Shown piece by piece: positions 7,542 to 15,321 of a stretch of DNA of 64,000 bases; position 1 is the first letter of the stretch; each line of letters begins with the position of its first letter. The DNA is from Streptomyces sp. NBC_01498 (GTDB taxonomy: Bacteria; Actinomycetota; Actinomycetes; Streptomycetales; Streptomycetaceae): the NCBI RefSeq assembly GCF_036327775.1, contig NZ_CP109598.1, positions 1,240,001-1,304,000 on the forward strand. The letters are read 5' to 3'. A program made the translations under genes and the position numbers. The notes under the pieces are model-generated. The model was not told the origin of the DNA and did not search any database. It was given only the letters and a program-made list of their open reading frames with translations.

Positions 7542-7874
7542 TCACGGGGCGGGGAGCGCGAGCGGCGGCTGCACCACGGCGGCCGCGACGGACACATCGG
7601 GTTCGGGCAGCGGCGCCGGGTCCCACTCGATCCGCGCGGTGGCCCAGCCCATCTCCCGCATGCCGTCGAACGAGACCATCGACCACAGCGTCTGGCCGCC
7701 GGCCGCCATGGACATCCGCCCGTCGGGGTGGAGGGTGCAGTCCTGGGTCCGCCCGTGAGGCTGGTGGACACGGAACCGGCGCGGCACCTCGGGAAGTCGC
7801 ACCGGCTCGTGCACGACCGGCCCCGTGGTCTCACCACGCGGGGGCCAGCGGGGGTCACGCTGCTTGCTGCTCAC
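7542..7874 (-). CDS. Hypothetical phage protein (110 aa)
   Basis: The GTG start at 7874 lies inside the end of the upstream zinc-ribbon/HTH gene, overlapping by 20 nt. The sequence is Pro-rich at both ends, with a central domain-like segment (LHPDGRMSMAAGGQTLWSMV). No family recognised. Moderate confidence, because GC-rich shadow frames run alongside. Confidence 0.5.
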   Translation of the reverse strand: MSSKQRDPRWPPRGETTGPVVHEPVRLPEVPRRFRVHQPHGRTQDCTLHPDGRMSMAAGGQTLWSMVSFDGMREMGWATARIEWDPAPLPEPDVSVAAAVVQPPLALPAP

Positions 7875-8481
7875 GCGACAACCCCCGTCCAGCGCCGCGC
7901 TGCTGGGTCAGCCCGTTGCGCTCGCAGATCCACCACGCGTGCCGCAGCGAGCACCCCGTCCGGGCTGCGATCAGCTCGTACGTCAGCCCGTACAGCCGCA
8001 GTTGCACGACCGCGGTCTCCAGCTCGGCCGCCGTGACCCGGGCCGGCCGGTCCCCGGAGGCGGTCCGCTCCACCACCATCTCGTCCACGTCGTGGTCGCC
8101 GCGGGTGCAGGTGCGGCAGTAGCGGCGACCGTCCCGGGTGGGGATGACGTCGTGCCCCTGGTGCCGGTACGTGAACCGGCGCTCGGTGTATGTCTTCTCG
8201 GTGACGTACCGGCAGGCCCGGCAGTAGCGGACCCCGGCCGGGGTGTAGCGCAGGTTCGCGGCGTTCAGCCGGTGTCCGTGGCCGCAGAACGCGGGGATGA
8301 TTCGGGTGGCCTTGGCGCGCGGCTTCGGAGTTGTCTCGCCGGGCTGCGGCGGGCCGCTGGCGGGTCGCCCGTGGTACACCCAGCGGGTGTAGCAGGTCAC
8401 GCAGTAGCCGTGGCCGCGGTGAGGGCCGGGCTGCTGGCAAGCAGCGCAGGTGATGGTGCGGCGTCTGGTGCGGTCGTTCAC
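7855..8481 (-). CDS. Multi-zinc-ribbon protein with C-terminal HTH
   Basis: At 208 aa, the GTG start at 8481 has GAGGAGG 5-6 nt upstream. Three Cys clusters are visible: ITCAACQ with YCVTCY, FCGHGH with YCRACRY, and YCRTCTRGD. The C-terminus holds an HTH (YGLTYELIAARTGCSLRHAW). It is likely a nucleic-acid-binding regulator. Related architectures recur in Streptomyces phages; the exact role is unknown. Confidence 0.65.
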   Translation of the reverse strand: MNDRTRRRTITCAACQQPGPHRGHGYCVTCYTRWVYHGRPASGPPQPGETTPKPRAKATRIIPAFCGHGHRLNAANLRYTPAGVRYCRACRYVTEKTYTERRFTYRHQGHDVIPTRDGRRYCRTCTRGDHDVDEMVVERTASGDRPARVTAAELETAVVQLRLYGLTYELIAARTGCSLRHAWWICERNGLTQQRGAGRGLSREQQAA

Positions 8482-8563
8482 AGGGTCCTCCTCGTACATG
8501 TGCAGGCGTGGTGGGCGCGGGCCGGCGAGAACCGGATCCGCGGCGGTCAGACGGCGAGGTAGG

Positions 8564-8773
8564 TCACGGGCGGCGCCTTGAGGAAGCAAAGGGGCAGTCA
8601 GACCGAGGACATGAGCAGCGAACGAGGTTGTCCATGCGCGATGCCGACATGTACGGCTGTCCGAGGCGCGAAACCTTCACGTGGACGAAGTGGAATGGGA
8701 CGCCGCCGATTTCCCGGGTCCAGAAGTGCTGGACGTGGTTTTCCATTTCCCCGGTACGCGGGCCGATCTTCAT
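8564..8773 (-). CDS. Small hypothetical protein (69 aa)
   Basis: ATG at 8773 with AGGAG 7 nt upstream. The sequence is HVQHFWTREIGGVPFHFVHV in the middle and ends with a CSCPRSDC cluster that could bind metal. No family recognised. Confidence 0.55.
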   Translation of the reverse strand: MKIGPRTGEMENHVQHFWTREIGGVPFHFVHVKVSRLGQPYMSASRMDNLVRCSCPRSDCPFASSRRRP

Positions 8774-8823
8774 GGGTTTCTCCTGTTGGGTCGGGGTGTG
8801 GTTGGTCAGGCGGCGGTGGGGAT

Positions 8824-9021
8824 CTAGCGGTGCTCTCGGCACATGACCCCGGCGTCGTTCAGCACCGGGGCGAGACGGGGCCAGCGGGTGAAGCGGGCAT
8901 CGCAGCGGCAGCAGGTGTAGATCCGCCACCACTTCGGGCGTTCCAGGCTGACGGCGACGGCGTGGCAGTTGGGGCAGCGGTGGGGTTTGTCGTGGTTCCA
9001 GCGGGCGGGACGGGCAAACAC
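8824..9021 (-). CDS. Zinc-ribbon mini-protein (65 aa)
   Basis: GTG at 9021 is preferred over the earlier TTG because GGAGG lies 5 nt before it. HRCPNCHAVAV and YTCCRCDARFTRW are the two CxxC knuckles of a zinc ribbon. Confidence 0.6.
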   Translation of the reverse strand: MFARPARWNHDKPHRCPNCHAVAVSLERPKWWRIYTCCRCDARFTRWPRLAPVLNDAGVMCREHR

Positions 9022-9058
9022 GGGGACCTCCAAGGGTGGGTTTCGGCGGCGACCGGTC

Positions 9059-9382
9059 TCAGGCCGCCACTCGGGTGCGGCTCTGGGAACGCCAGCGGTG
9101 GACGGTGCGCGGGTCGACCTGAAAGATCCGCGCGATCTCGTTGGCGGGCAGGCCGAGTTCGGTGAGCCGCACCCCCGCCGCGCGACGCTCGGCGGGCCGC
9201 ATGCCGGGCAGTGGGCTTCGGTTGGCCACGGCCATGTCGATGGCGAGCGCGTCGGGCGGGGTTGCCTTTTGGTGCGGGTCGCCGTGCCTCCACTGACGAG
9301 TGCGGTGGGTGCTGCACAGGGTGCGCCGCCCGCCTGGGGTACGCGGGCAGCCGGGGACGGCGCAGCGGGTTTCGGTGCTCAT
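9059..9382 (-). CDS. HTH protein with N-terminal Cys/His motif (107 aa)
   Basis: ATG at 9382 overlaps the upstream stop (ATGA). The N-terminus, CAVPGCPRTPGGRRTLCSTH, is a small zinc-binding knuckle. The C-terminus (GLPANEIARIFQVDPRTVHR) is a clear HTH of the Hin/resolvase or MarR-like linker type. It is probably a DNA-binding phage regulator. Confidence 0.65.
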   Translation of the reverse strand: MSTETRCAVPGCPRTPGGRRTLCSTHRTRQWRHGDPHQKATPPDALAIDMAVANRSPLPGMRPAERRAAGVRLTELGLPANEIARIFQVDPRTVHRWRSQSRTRVAA

Positions 9383-9690
9383 GCCGCGGTCGCCTCCGCC
9401 TCGGAGTGCCGGACTGCGTGCACGGCACCGCCGTCGAGTTCGCGCCCGTCCTTGTGGCACGGGACTCCGGGGGCGACTTGGCAGGTGGTGCAGCAGGCGG
9501 TCAGCCTGGCCCATGCGTCCTTGCGACTGTGGTGAACGTTGACACTGGGCGTTCCGGATGACCGGATGACGCACGGCTTGTGGGCGCCCGCGTGGCACCA
9601 GGGGCAAGTGGTGCTGCGGGCCGGGTGCTGGCCGGCGCGCATGAAGTGCCGGATCGACTCGGGCATCGGGGCGGCAATGTGGCGGGTCAT
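9379..9690 (-). CDS. Zinc-finger phage protein (103 aa)
   Basis: ATG at 9690 overlaps the stop of the Gp37/Gp68 gene. CPWCHAGAHKPCVI followed later by CCTTCQVAPGVPCHKDGREL matches the CPxCxAxxGxPC zinc-finger type common in actinobacteriophages. Function unknown; it probably binds nucleic acid. Confidence 0.65.
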   Translation of the reverse strand: MTRHIAAPMPESIRHFMRAGQHPARSTTCPWCHAGAHKPCVIRSSGTPSVNVHHSRKDAWARLTACCTTCQVAPGVPCHKDGRELDGGAVHAVRHSEAEATAA

Positions 9691-10667
9691 GACGCCACCG
9701 CCACGACCTGAGTCGGGTACTCGCGGACGTGCAGCCCTTCGGGCCAGTCGGCGGGCTTGCCGCCCTTGGCGTCGGAGGCGTGGTTGTCGCGGGCCCAGAT
9801 GGAACCGAGCTGCTTGACGAACGGCGCGGCACCGATGGTGCGCGAGTCGGTGATGAGGTCGGTAACCCATGCGGTGTCGAGGGGGCGGGCGCCGGGGCCG
9901 GACTCGCCGCCGATGATCGTCCAGGCGATGCCGAGGTTGGTCGGGTCGGTGATGCGCCACGGGACGGTCGTGTCGTCGGTGGAGCAGTCGAGGCACACCC
10001 AGTCGGCACCATCCCAGTCGCGCTGGTGCTGGGCGTGGTCCTGGTTGGTCAGCCTGACCGGCCCGAGGAGCGGTTCGCAGGACAGGAACCGCACGGCGGC
10101 CGGGGTGTCGATCAGGGCGGGGATGCGGAGGTCGGCGCGCTTCTGGTCCTCGACGCTGACGCCCAACCACACGTTCGGCAGCGGCCACGTCTTGAGTAGT
10201 CGTGCTCCCGGATTCCAAGCGGGCATGGGGTGCTTCTCATCCTGCTGGCGCGCAGTCCAGGCCAGCACCGACAAGTGGAAGGCGTCGTTGTTCAGCAGTG
10301 ACCGCATCCGCCCGTGCCGCTTGGTGAGGAGCTGGTACGTGTGCTGCGGCGTGAGCGCCATGACGGCGAAGACCTGGGCGATGAACTCGCTCGTGACGTC
10401 CTTGTGGAACAGGTCGGACATGGAGTTCACGAAGACCTTGCGGGGCTTCTTCCAGCCCAGCGGGTCGGTCAGCGTGTCCTGGTGCATGGCCAGGCCGAAG
10501 CCGGGGCCGGAAGTGCTCGGGTCGCCGTCGGTCTGGTACTTCGCCGAGCCCATGCCCTTGAGCCGCTGGGCCATGGTCAGCGCGTAGCAGTTCGTGCACC
10601 CGTCGCTGATGCGGTCGCACCCGGTCGTCGGGTTCCACGTCTGCTCGGTCCACTCAATGCTGCTCAT
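9687..10667 (-). CDS. Phage Gp37/Gp68 family protein (DUF5131)
   Basis: At 326 aa this is close to the family's usual length. The N-terminus IEWTEQTWNPTTGC...GCTNCYA carries the conserved WNP and GCxxCYA Cys cluster. Further family features are KVFVNSMSDLFH, YQLLTKRHGRM, WLGVSVEDQ and FLSCEPLLGP. The family is widespread in phages and the Cys triad suggests a metal cluster, but its activity is not established. ATG at 10667 has AAGGAG 6 nt upstream and overlaps the preceding stop (TGATG). Confidence 0.9.
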   Translation of the reverse strand: MSSIEWTEQTWNPTTGCDRISDGCTNCYALTMAQRLKGMGSAKYQTDGDPSTSGPGFGLAMHQDTLTDPLGWKKPRKVFVNSMSDLFHKDVTSEFIAQVFAVMALTPQHTYQLLTKRHGRMRSLLNNDAFHLSVLAWTARQQDEKHPMPAWNPGARLLKTWPLPNVWLGVSVEDQKRADLRIPALIDTPAAVRFLSCEPLLGPVRLTNQDHAQHQRDWDGADWVCLDCSTDDTTVPWRITDPTNLGIAWTIIGGESGPGARPLDTAWVTDLITDSRTIGAAPFVKQLGSIWARDNHASDAKGGKPADWPEGLHVREYPTQVVAVAS

Positions 10668-11002
10668 CAGTTCTCCTTCGTGAGTTGGCAGGTGACGCAG
10701 CCGCACGGCTGGTCGGAGGTGAGCTGTGTGTGGTCGTCGGCCATGAGCGCGGCCCGGTGTTCGTTGAGCGCCGCACCCCATGCCGCGGGCGGGTGAGCCT
10801 GAGGTCTCGCTTCGGGTGGGCTGGTGCCGGACGGCCAGGCGCCCGGCCGGTGACCCGGCGGTCGCGGGGGCGGGGCCGCGGCGGTGGGCATGTCCCGGCG
10901 CTGCTTGCCGACCCGAAGTTGGTCGCGCATGAACCGCTTCAGGTCGGCGCCGCCGTTCTCCCGGCGCATTGCCGCGATGTCGTCCTGGTCGAAGTCCGTC
11001 AT
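10667..11002 (-). CDS. Small hypothetical protein with C-terminal Cys pair (111 aa)
   Basis: ATG at 11002 overlaps the upstream stop. An acidic N-terminus (MTDFDQDDIAAMRRENGG) is followed by a Pro-rich linker and ends QPCGCVTCQLTKEN. No family recognised. Confidence 0.55.
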   Translation of the reverse strand: MTDFDQDDIAAMRRENGGADLKRFMRDQLRVGKQRRDMPTAAAPPPRPPGHRPGAWPSGTSPPEARPQAHPPAAWGAALNEHRAALMADDHTQLTSDQPCGCVTCQLTKEN

Positions 11003-11292
11003 GACGCGTCCTCGGGAATGGCGGGCACATCGAGGCAATCGGCATCCGGCGGGCGCCAGCCCGCGTCAAGAAGGCGGGCAATGATTCGCCGGGCAGTTTC
11101 CGCCGTGCTGCCGTCGCCGAATCCCGGATAAGCCGCGGGGTCCTTGGCTCGCCATTCCCTGACGCTGAGGAGCGCTTCCAGGTACGGAACGATCCAGTCC
11201 TCGGCCACCTCGATACCGCTCTTGCCAGACACGTAACTCATGCGGGCCAGTTCGCAGACCACACCGTCCATGCGCGGGTCGTCGGCCTTCAT
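10999..11292 (-). CDS. Hypothetical phage protein (97 aa)
   Basis: ATG at 11292 overlaps the stop of the helicase-loader gene. The protein is helical with a central VAEDWIVPYLEALLSVREWR and a GWRPPD segment typical of small Streptomyces phage proteins. Function unknown. Confidence 0.6.
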   Translation of the reverse strand: MKADDPRMDGVVCELARMSYVSGKSGIEVAEDWIVPYLEALLSVREWRAKDPAAYPGFGDGSTAETARRIIARLLDAGWRPPDADCLDVPAIPEDAS

Positions 11293-12008
11293 GCCGCACC
11301 TCGCCGACGGTCGAAGCCGCCCATCGGGACGATGGTCGTCATCTGCGAGAGGCGCGAGGTGATGCGCTCCCCGAGCTTGTCGACCAGGTCCGGGCCGTTG
11401 GGGTCGCTGGCCGGCAGGTTGCTGGTGATGATCAGCGGGCGGCACTCGTTGTAGCGGGTGTTCAGGAGCCGGTAGGTGGCCTCCTCGGTGAACTCGCTGA
11501 TCTTCTCTGTGCCGAGGTCGTCGATGAGTAGCAGCGGGATGCGCATGAGGCGCTTCACTTCGAACTCGGGTCCGTTGTCGCTGCCGCCGGGCCGCATCAG
11601 GGCGTACATGTCCGGTGCGGTGAGCGCGAGGACCTCGTACTTTTCGGGGCCTGCGTCGGCGATCTGCCGGAGTGCTCCGTATGCCTGGTGGGTCTTGCCG
11701 GTGCCGAACGAGCCTGTGAGGAAGAGGAATCCGGCCTTGCGAGGGTCGGCCGCGACCTGGTCTGCCCAGGCGATTACGTCAGGGTGGGTGGCGGTGGCTT
11801 CCTGGTAGCGGAAGGGGGTTGCGGTTGTCCAGCGGCGAAGTGCCCATTCGGCGCGCCGACGGCGGTGGTATTCGGGGTGGCCGGGCTCGTCGGGTGCGGG
11901 ATTGTCGTCAAAGGGGCCGGCGGCCACTTGGCCGAGGCCACGCGCATCGAGTTGGGTCTGGAGTCGGCGGGTGAGGTTCTCGCCGCCGAGGCGTTGGGGT
12001 TCGGGCAT
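11289..12008 (-). CDS. DnaC-like helicase loader (AAA+ ATPase)
   Basis: The Walker A motif GSFGTGKT is at residues 99-106 and Walker B LLLIDDLG at about 159-166, followed by the sensor-type ITSNLPA. This is the DnaC/IstB-type AAA+ ATPase that delivers the replicative helicase to phage origin complexes. The gene directly follows the O-like initiator, as P follows O in lambda. The 239-aa length fits. The N-terminal ~80 residues are charged and would contact helicase or initiator. ATG at 12008 is 3 nt past the initiator stop. Confidence 0.88.
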   Translation of the reverse strand: MPEPQRLGGENLTRRLQTQLDARGLGQVAAGPFDDNPAPDEPGHPEYHRRRRAEWALRRWTTATPFRYQEATATHPDVIAWADQVAADPRKAGFLFLTGSFGTGKTHQAYGALRQIADAGPEKYEVLALTAPDMYALMRPGGSDNGPEFEVKRLMRIPLLLIDDLGTEKISEFTEEATYRLLNTRYNECRPLIITSNLPASDPNGPDLVDKLGERITSRLSQMTTIVPMGGFDRRRGAA

Positions 12009-12010
12009 GG

Positions 12011-12847
12011 TCAGAATCCGTTCGCGTAGGCGCTGGGTGAGGTTGTGGCTTGGAAGGGCGTGTGGCGGTTGCCGCCGACGGCTTTGAGGTCGGGCTTGCC
12101 GTTGGGCTCGGGAGGGAACTTGTCCTCGTAGCGGCGGGCGCGGACCCAGCCGGCGGACTGCTTGATGAACTTGAAGTCCTGGCCGGCCATCTCGCGGGCG
12201 TATGCCTTGGCCGCTTCGGTGATCTTCTTGGGGTCTGCGCCAGCGAGGACTGCGGCGACCCAGGCTTCGCGGGTCTTGTCCATGTCGCGGCTCTTGGGGT
12301 GGAGCTGCCAGAAGCGGCCGAACTCAAGCTTCTCTTCGGCGGTGATTTCGCGGGCCGCAACAGAAGGGGTAGCGGTGGCTCCCCCTAGGCCCGAAGAAGC
12401 TTCTACTTCTTGAGGAGCTGAGGAGTATGAGGAGAAGGGGGTAGCCCCGGCACCTTCTGAGTGAGCCGTGGCACCTTCTGAATAAGCCCCGGCTACCCCT
12501 ATGGGTAGCGGTGGCTCCCCCTTAGAGGTAGCCCCGGCTACCCCTTCGAAGGTCGGGACGATGAAAGTCATCCGCGTACCGGGCACCGCGTACAACGTCC
12601 GGCCGTCCCTGCCCTTGCCGATGGCGACCCGGAACTCCCACCCGGCCGCCGCGAGGCGCTTCAGGGCATTACGAACCACGACTGCGTCCTTCGCCCCGGT
12701 CCACCGGGCGAGATCCTCCAGGGCAACCCAACTGCGCCGAGTCGCCTCGTTGGCATCGTCGGCGATCTCCAACGCGACGGCACGCTGTAGGCCCGTGATG
12801 CTCGGACCGAGCGCCTCACGCAGCTTGCGACGGAGGTCGTAACCCAT
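12011..12847 (-). CDS. Phage replication initiator, lambda-O-like (replisome organizer)
   Basis: The N-terminal ~100 residues form a winged-helix-like domain (GLQRAVALEIADDANEATRR; WVALEDLARWTGAKDAVVVR; LKRLAAAGWEFRVAIGKG). A low-complexity Gly/Ala/Ser linker (~100-165) is encoded by DNA containing iteron-like repeats. The C-terminal domain (EEKLEFGRFWQLHPKSRDMD; GADPKKITEAAKAYAREM) resembles the helicase-loader-interacting part of phage replication proteins. It is followed by the DnaC-like gene. The role (origin recognition and loader recruitment) is inferred from architecture and position. Confidence 0.78.
   Translation of the reverse strand: MGYDLRRKLREALGPSITGLQRAVALEIADDANEATRRSWVALEDLARWTGAKDAVVVRNALKRLAAAGWEFRVAIGKGRDGRTLYAVPGTRMTFIVPTFEGVAGATSKGEPPLPIGVAGAYSEGATAHSEGAGATPFSSYSSAPQEVEASSGLGGATATPSVAAREITAEEKLEFGRFWQLHPKSRDMDKTREAWVAAVLAGADPKKITEAAKAYAREMAGQDFKFIKQSAGWVRARRYEDKFPPEPNGKPDLKAVGGNRHTPFQATTSPSAYANGF
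12366..12545. repeat. Iteron-like repeats inside the initiator gene, putative phage origin
   Basis: Six copies of a core like AGCCCCGGCWMC or AGCGGTGGCTCC have their GGC(A/T) centres at 12377, 12449, 12470, 12491, 12513 and 12536. Spacing of the last five is 21, 21, 22 and 23 bp, about two helical turns. A 20-bp block (12367-12386) recurs exactly at 12503-12522. The spacing is not a constant multiple of three, so the repeats act on the DNA level, not only in the protein linker. Position inside an O-like gene matches lambda ori. Confidence 0.6.
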
Positions 12848-12930
12848 CGGATCTCTTCTCTGGCTGGCAGGTACGGATACGGGGCGGCGGGTGCGGCCCG
12901 GTCAGGTGGGGGCGCGGGGCCGGCGACTGG

Positions 12931-14640
12931 TCACGCGGCGGCTGCCTCCAGCTCGGGTGCGGCGTACCGCTCCAACTCGTCGCCGGTGACGGCTTCGACG
13001 AGGGCGCAGAGGATCACTTCGGCGGCGTTGGGGGTGACGGCGTTGCCGTACTGGCGGACCTTGTCGCGCTTGGAGCCGAGGACGATGTACTCGTCGGCGA
13101 AGCTCATGGCCCGTCCGATTTCGTGGGGCTCCAGCATCCGAAAGCGGACATCGTTGAGGTCGACTTCGCCGCGCACGAGGGCGTATCGGTCTCGGGTGGA
13201 GAGCGTGCCGATCGGCTCGGCCACGGTCCGCGCGGTGCCGTTGCTGTAGTAGGGGATGAGGATGTCCCGCCACGTGACGAGCGACTGGTGCCCGGCTGTG
13301 GTCAGAGTGCGCATCGGCTCGGTTGCCGGGGTGCAGTGCTCGCCCCATGCCCCCTTGCTGCTGTTGTTTCGCATGACCATTGCGGGCAGTTCCGGTGTGA
13401 CGAGCCCGTGGTGGTTCCCCGAGGCGGTGACCGTGGCGAGAGCGTCGGTCACGGACCGGGCGCCGGATCCTCCGCCGCGGAGTTCGGCGATGAATGGCAG
13501 CCACGCCAGCCCGGTTTCGTTGCGTGTCGTCATAGTGCGCAGCGGGTCGTGCGCGGATCGGGCCTCCTTGCCGTCACGGCCCTCGACGGGAACGAGGAGC
13601 GGGGGGACCATGAGCCCGTCGTTCTCACGGGTCGTGCGTGCGGCCATCGGTTCGCCGACGCTGACCGCGTTGTCGCGCCAGGTGCCGCCGGCCGGGACCA
13701 TCATTGGCACGGGCCTGCTGAACTTCTTCAGCCCGGCCTCGATGCGGGCGATCGTCTTGTCGGCGAGGGGCTTGGCGCGGTCGCCTATGCGCTGACCCGG
13801 GATGGTCCAGTCGATCGCCGCCGCAGCCGGTAGGGCGCGGGGTTCGACGATCTGGTTCCGGCACGAGGTGTGCGGGCAGCGGTACACGTACTGGGAGCGG
13901 TAGCGGCCCATGTCCCGGCCGGGCTGCTTGAACACCTGCATGGCCTGCACCCACTGGTCGCAGCCGGAGCACCAGGCGCGCGGGCGCAGCCACTTGTCCC
14001 AGTCCGGGGTGCGGTTCAGGGACTTGTGCCAGTAGCCGACGTACAAGCGGTCGCGGGACTGCGGGGCCTCGTGCACGGTGCGCGGGTTGGCGTGCATCGA
14101 GTTGAGGGCGATGATCCGGGTGCGGTAGCCGAGCTTGTGCAGTTCGCCTATCCACCGGTCCCACTGGTCCCACGCGCGGACGTCGGTGACGTTCTCCACC
14201 ACTCCGGCCTTGACGAGGCCGCCGCGCTCCTGGACGCCGCGCAGGTACAGCGGCACCTCCTCCATCAGCGCCCGCGACTCCTCCTCCAGGTCGGCCGGCT
14301 CCTCCTCGTGCTGCTCAACCAGGAGGTCGAGGAGGCTGCCCTGCATCGCGGTGTCGAAGTTGCGGCGCTTCCCCTTCGCGACACTCCAATTAGTACATTC
14401 CGGACTAGCCCAGAAGATGTCTGTGACGGGCCAGTCCCACACCGGGGCCTTGCGGATGTCACCGCGGTAATGGCTGGCCTGAGGGAAGTTCGCCTCGTGG
14501 GAGTCGATGGCCTTCGCCCAGTGATTGGCGGCCCTGGTGACCTGCACATCCGGCACGGCGTGCGCGCCCTGTGACGACCCGCCTGCGCCACAGAACCAGT
14601 CCATGACGCTCAGGGCGTCCCCGTCGTTTCGGTAGCTCAT
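12931..14640 (-). CDS. DNA (cytosine-5) methyltransferase
   Basis: The 569-aa protein carries C5-MTase motifs in order: I, DWFCGAGGSSQG at 14-25; IV, SPECTNWS with catalytic Cys82; VI, VVENVTD with Glu149; VIII, QSRDRLYVGYW near 194; and X, QYGNAVTPNAAEV near the C-terminus. Between VIII and X lie a zinc-ribbon insert (CSGC at 224-227, CPHTSC at 255-260) and four T-rich target-region repeats (for example LRTMTTRNETG and IGTLSTRDRYA). It probably protects phage DNA from host restriction. ATG at 14640 has GGGAGGG 7 nt upstream. No cognate nuclease is adjacent. Confidence 0.92.
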   Translation of the reverse strand: MSYRNDGDALSVMDWFCGAGGSSQGAHAVPDVQVTRAANHWAKAIDSHEANFPQASHYRGDIRKAPVWDWPVTDIFWASPECTNWSVAKGKRRNFDTAMQGSLLDLLVEQHEEEPADLEEESRALMEEVPLYLRGVQERGGLVKAGVVENVTDVRAWDQWDRWIGELHKLGYRTRIIALNSMHANPRTVHEAPQSRDRLYVGYWHKSLNRTPDWDKWLRPRAWCSGCDQWVQAMQVFKQPGRDMGRYRSQYVYRCPHTSCRNQIVEPRALPAAAAIDWTIPGQRIGDRAKPLADKTIARIEAGLKKFSRPVPMMVPAGGTWRDNAVSVGEPMAARTTRENDGLMVPPLLVPVEGRDGKEARSAHDPLRTMTTRNETGLAWLPFIAELRGGGSGARSVTDALATVTASGNHHGLVTPELPAMVMRNNSSKGAWGEHCTPATEPMRTLTTAGHQSLVTWRDILIPYYSNGTARTVAEPIGTLSTRDRYALVRGEVDLNDVRFRMLEPHEIGRAMSFADEYIVLGSKRDKVRQYGNAVTPNAAEVILCALVEAVTGDELERYAAPELEAAAA

Positions 14641-14814
14641 GCAGAGCCCTCCCGTGGTCGGCATCTGGTGAATCGGGGCGCACGGAACCAGGCCCTTGCG
14701 GGCCTCGCAGTTCGTGATTCGCACCCGGTCAGGTCTGGCGTTTCTGGGGTCCACTCTGCCATAGTTCTTTAAAGGTTGGCCAGGACGAACAGATTGGAAT
14801 TCTTGGAGATGGCT

Positions 14815-14820
14815 TACACT
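14815..14820 (+). promoter_or_regulatory. Putative -10 hexamer of a leaderless promoter (Phd-like gene)
   Basis: TACACT ends 6 nt before the ATG. TTGGAA at 14794-14799 lies 15 bp upstream as a possible -35. No Shine-Dalgarno lies between. Confidence 0.45.
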
Positions 14821-14826
14821 CTGGCC

Positions 14827-15105
14827 ATGGCTACTGGGAAGGGCATCGAGATCGCCGAGGACGGCGTGGCGACGGTTGGCATGACCGAAGCTCGCGCGCT
14901 GCTTACGGCCCTGATTCGCGACGTTCGATACGGCGGACAGGTCGGCGCCTTCACGGAGCGCGGAGCCCGACGGGCGTACCTCGTCACGCCCGACTTCTAC
15001 GAGCAAGCCCTCGCGGACCGGCGTGCCCTCGAAGAACTCCAAGGAGACGCCAAGCCGAAGCGCCGCATCGTGCGCCGTAAGAAGCCGACCACCGAGTCCG
15101 ACTGA
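14827..15105 (+). CDS. Phd/YefM-like antitoxin (orphan)
   Basis: The 92-aa sequence MTEARALLTALIRDVRYGGQ...TERGARRAYLVTPDFYEQAL matches the Phd/YefM fold (SEAR...L..LV..V..G..V.IT..G.PVAVLV). The C-terminus is very basic (KPKRRIVRRKK). No toxin gene follows; the next element is a hairpin and then oppositely oriented genes. ATG at 14827 is chosen because TACACT ends 6 nt upstream, suggesting a leaderless mRNA. A longer start at 14776 lacks a binding site. Confidence 0.65.
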   Translation: MATGKGIEIAEDGVATVGMTEARALLTALIRDVRYGGQVGAFTERGARRAYLVTPDFYEQALADRRALEELQGDAKPKRRIVRRKKPTTESD

Positions 15106-15123
15106 CATCCCTTTCTCCTTCAT

Positions 15124-15140
15124 GCCCCGCTGTGCGGGGC
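15124..15140. terminator. Hairpin with T-rich tail after the Phd-like gene
   Basis: GCCCCGC TGT GCGGGGC followed by CTTTGT, 19 nt past the stop. It is located between convergent genes. Confidence 0.65.
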
Positions 15141-15153
15141 CTTTGTCGTGCGC

Positions 15154-15321
15154 TTAGGCGTTTCGGCGGGCGGGTTGGCTGGTGAGGTGCCAGCCGCGAC
15201 AGGTGTTGCACCGGTAGGCGCGGGTTTCGCGGCGGTCGCGGCGACGGGTGTCGGTGAGCGCGATCTTGGCGTCGAGACGGTTGCGGTACCGGCGCTTCCC
15301 CGTCGCACAGGCCGCGGTCAC
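15154..15321 (-). CDS. Small basic zinc-knuckle protein (55 aa)
   Basis: A short gene with a GTG start at 15321 that overlaps the upstream stop (GTGA). The sequence is very basic (GKRRYRNRLDAKIALTDTRR) and ends with YRCNTCRGWHLTS, a CxxC...H knuckle typical of small phage nucleic-acid-binding proteins. It is reported here because it is easily missed by length cut-offs. Confidence 0.65.
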   Translation of the reverse strand: MTAACATGKRRYRNRLDAKIALTDTRRRDRRETRAYRCNTCRGWHLTSQPARRNA

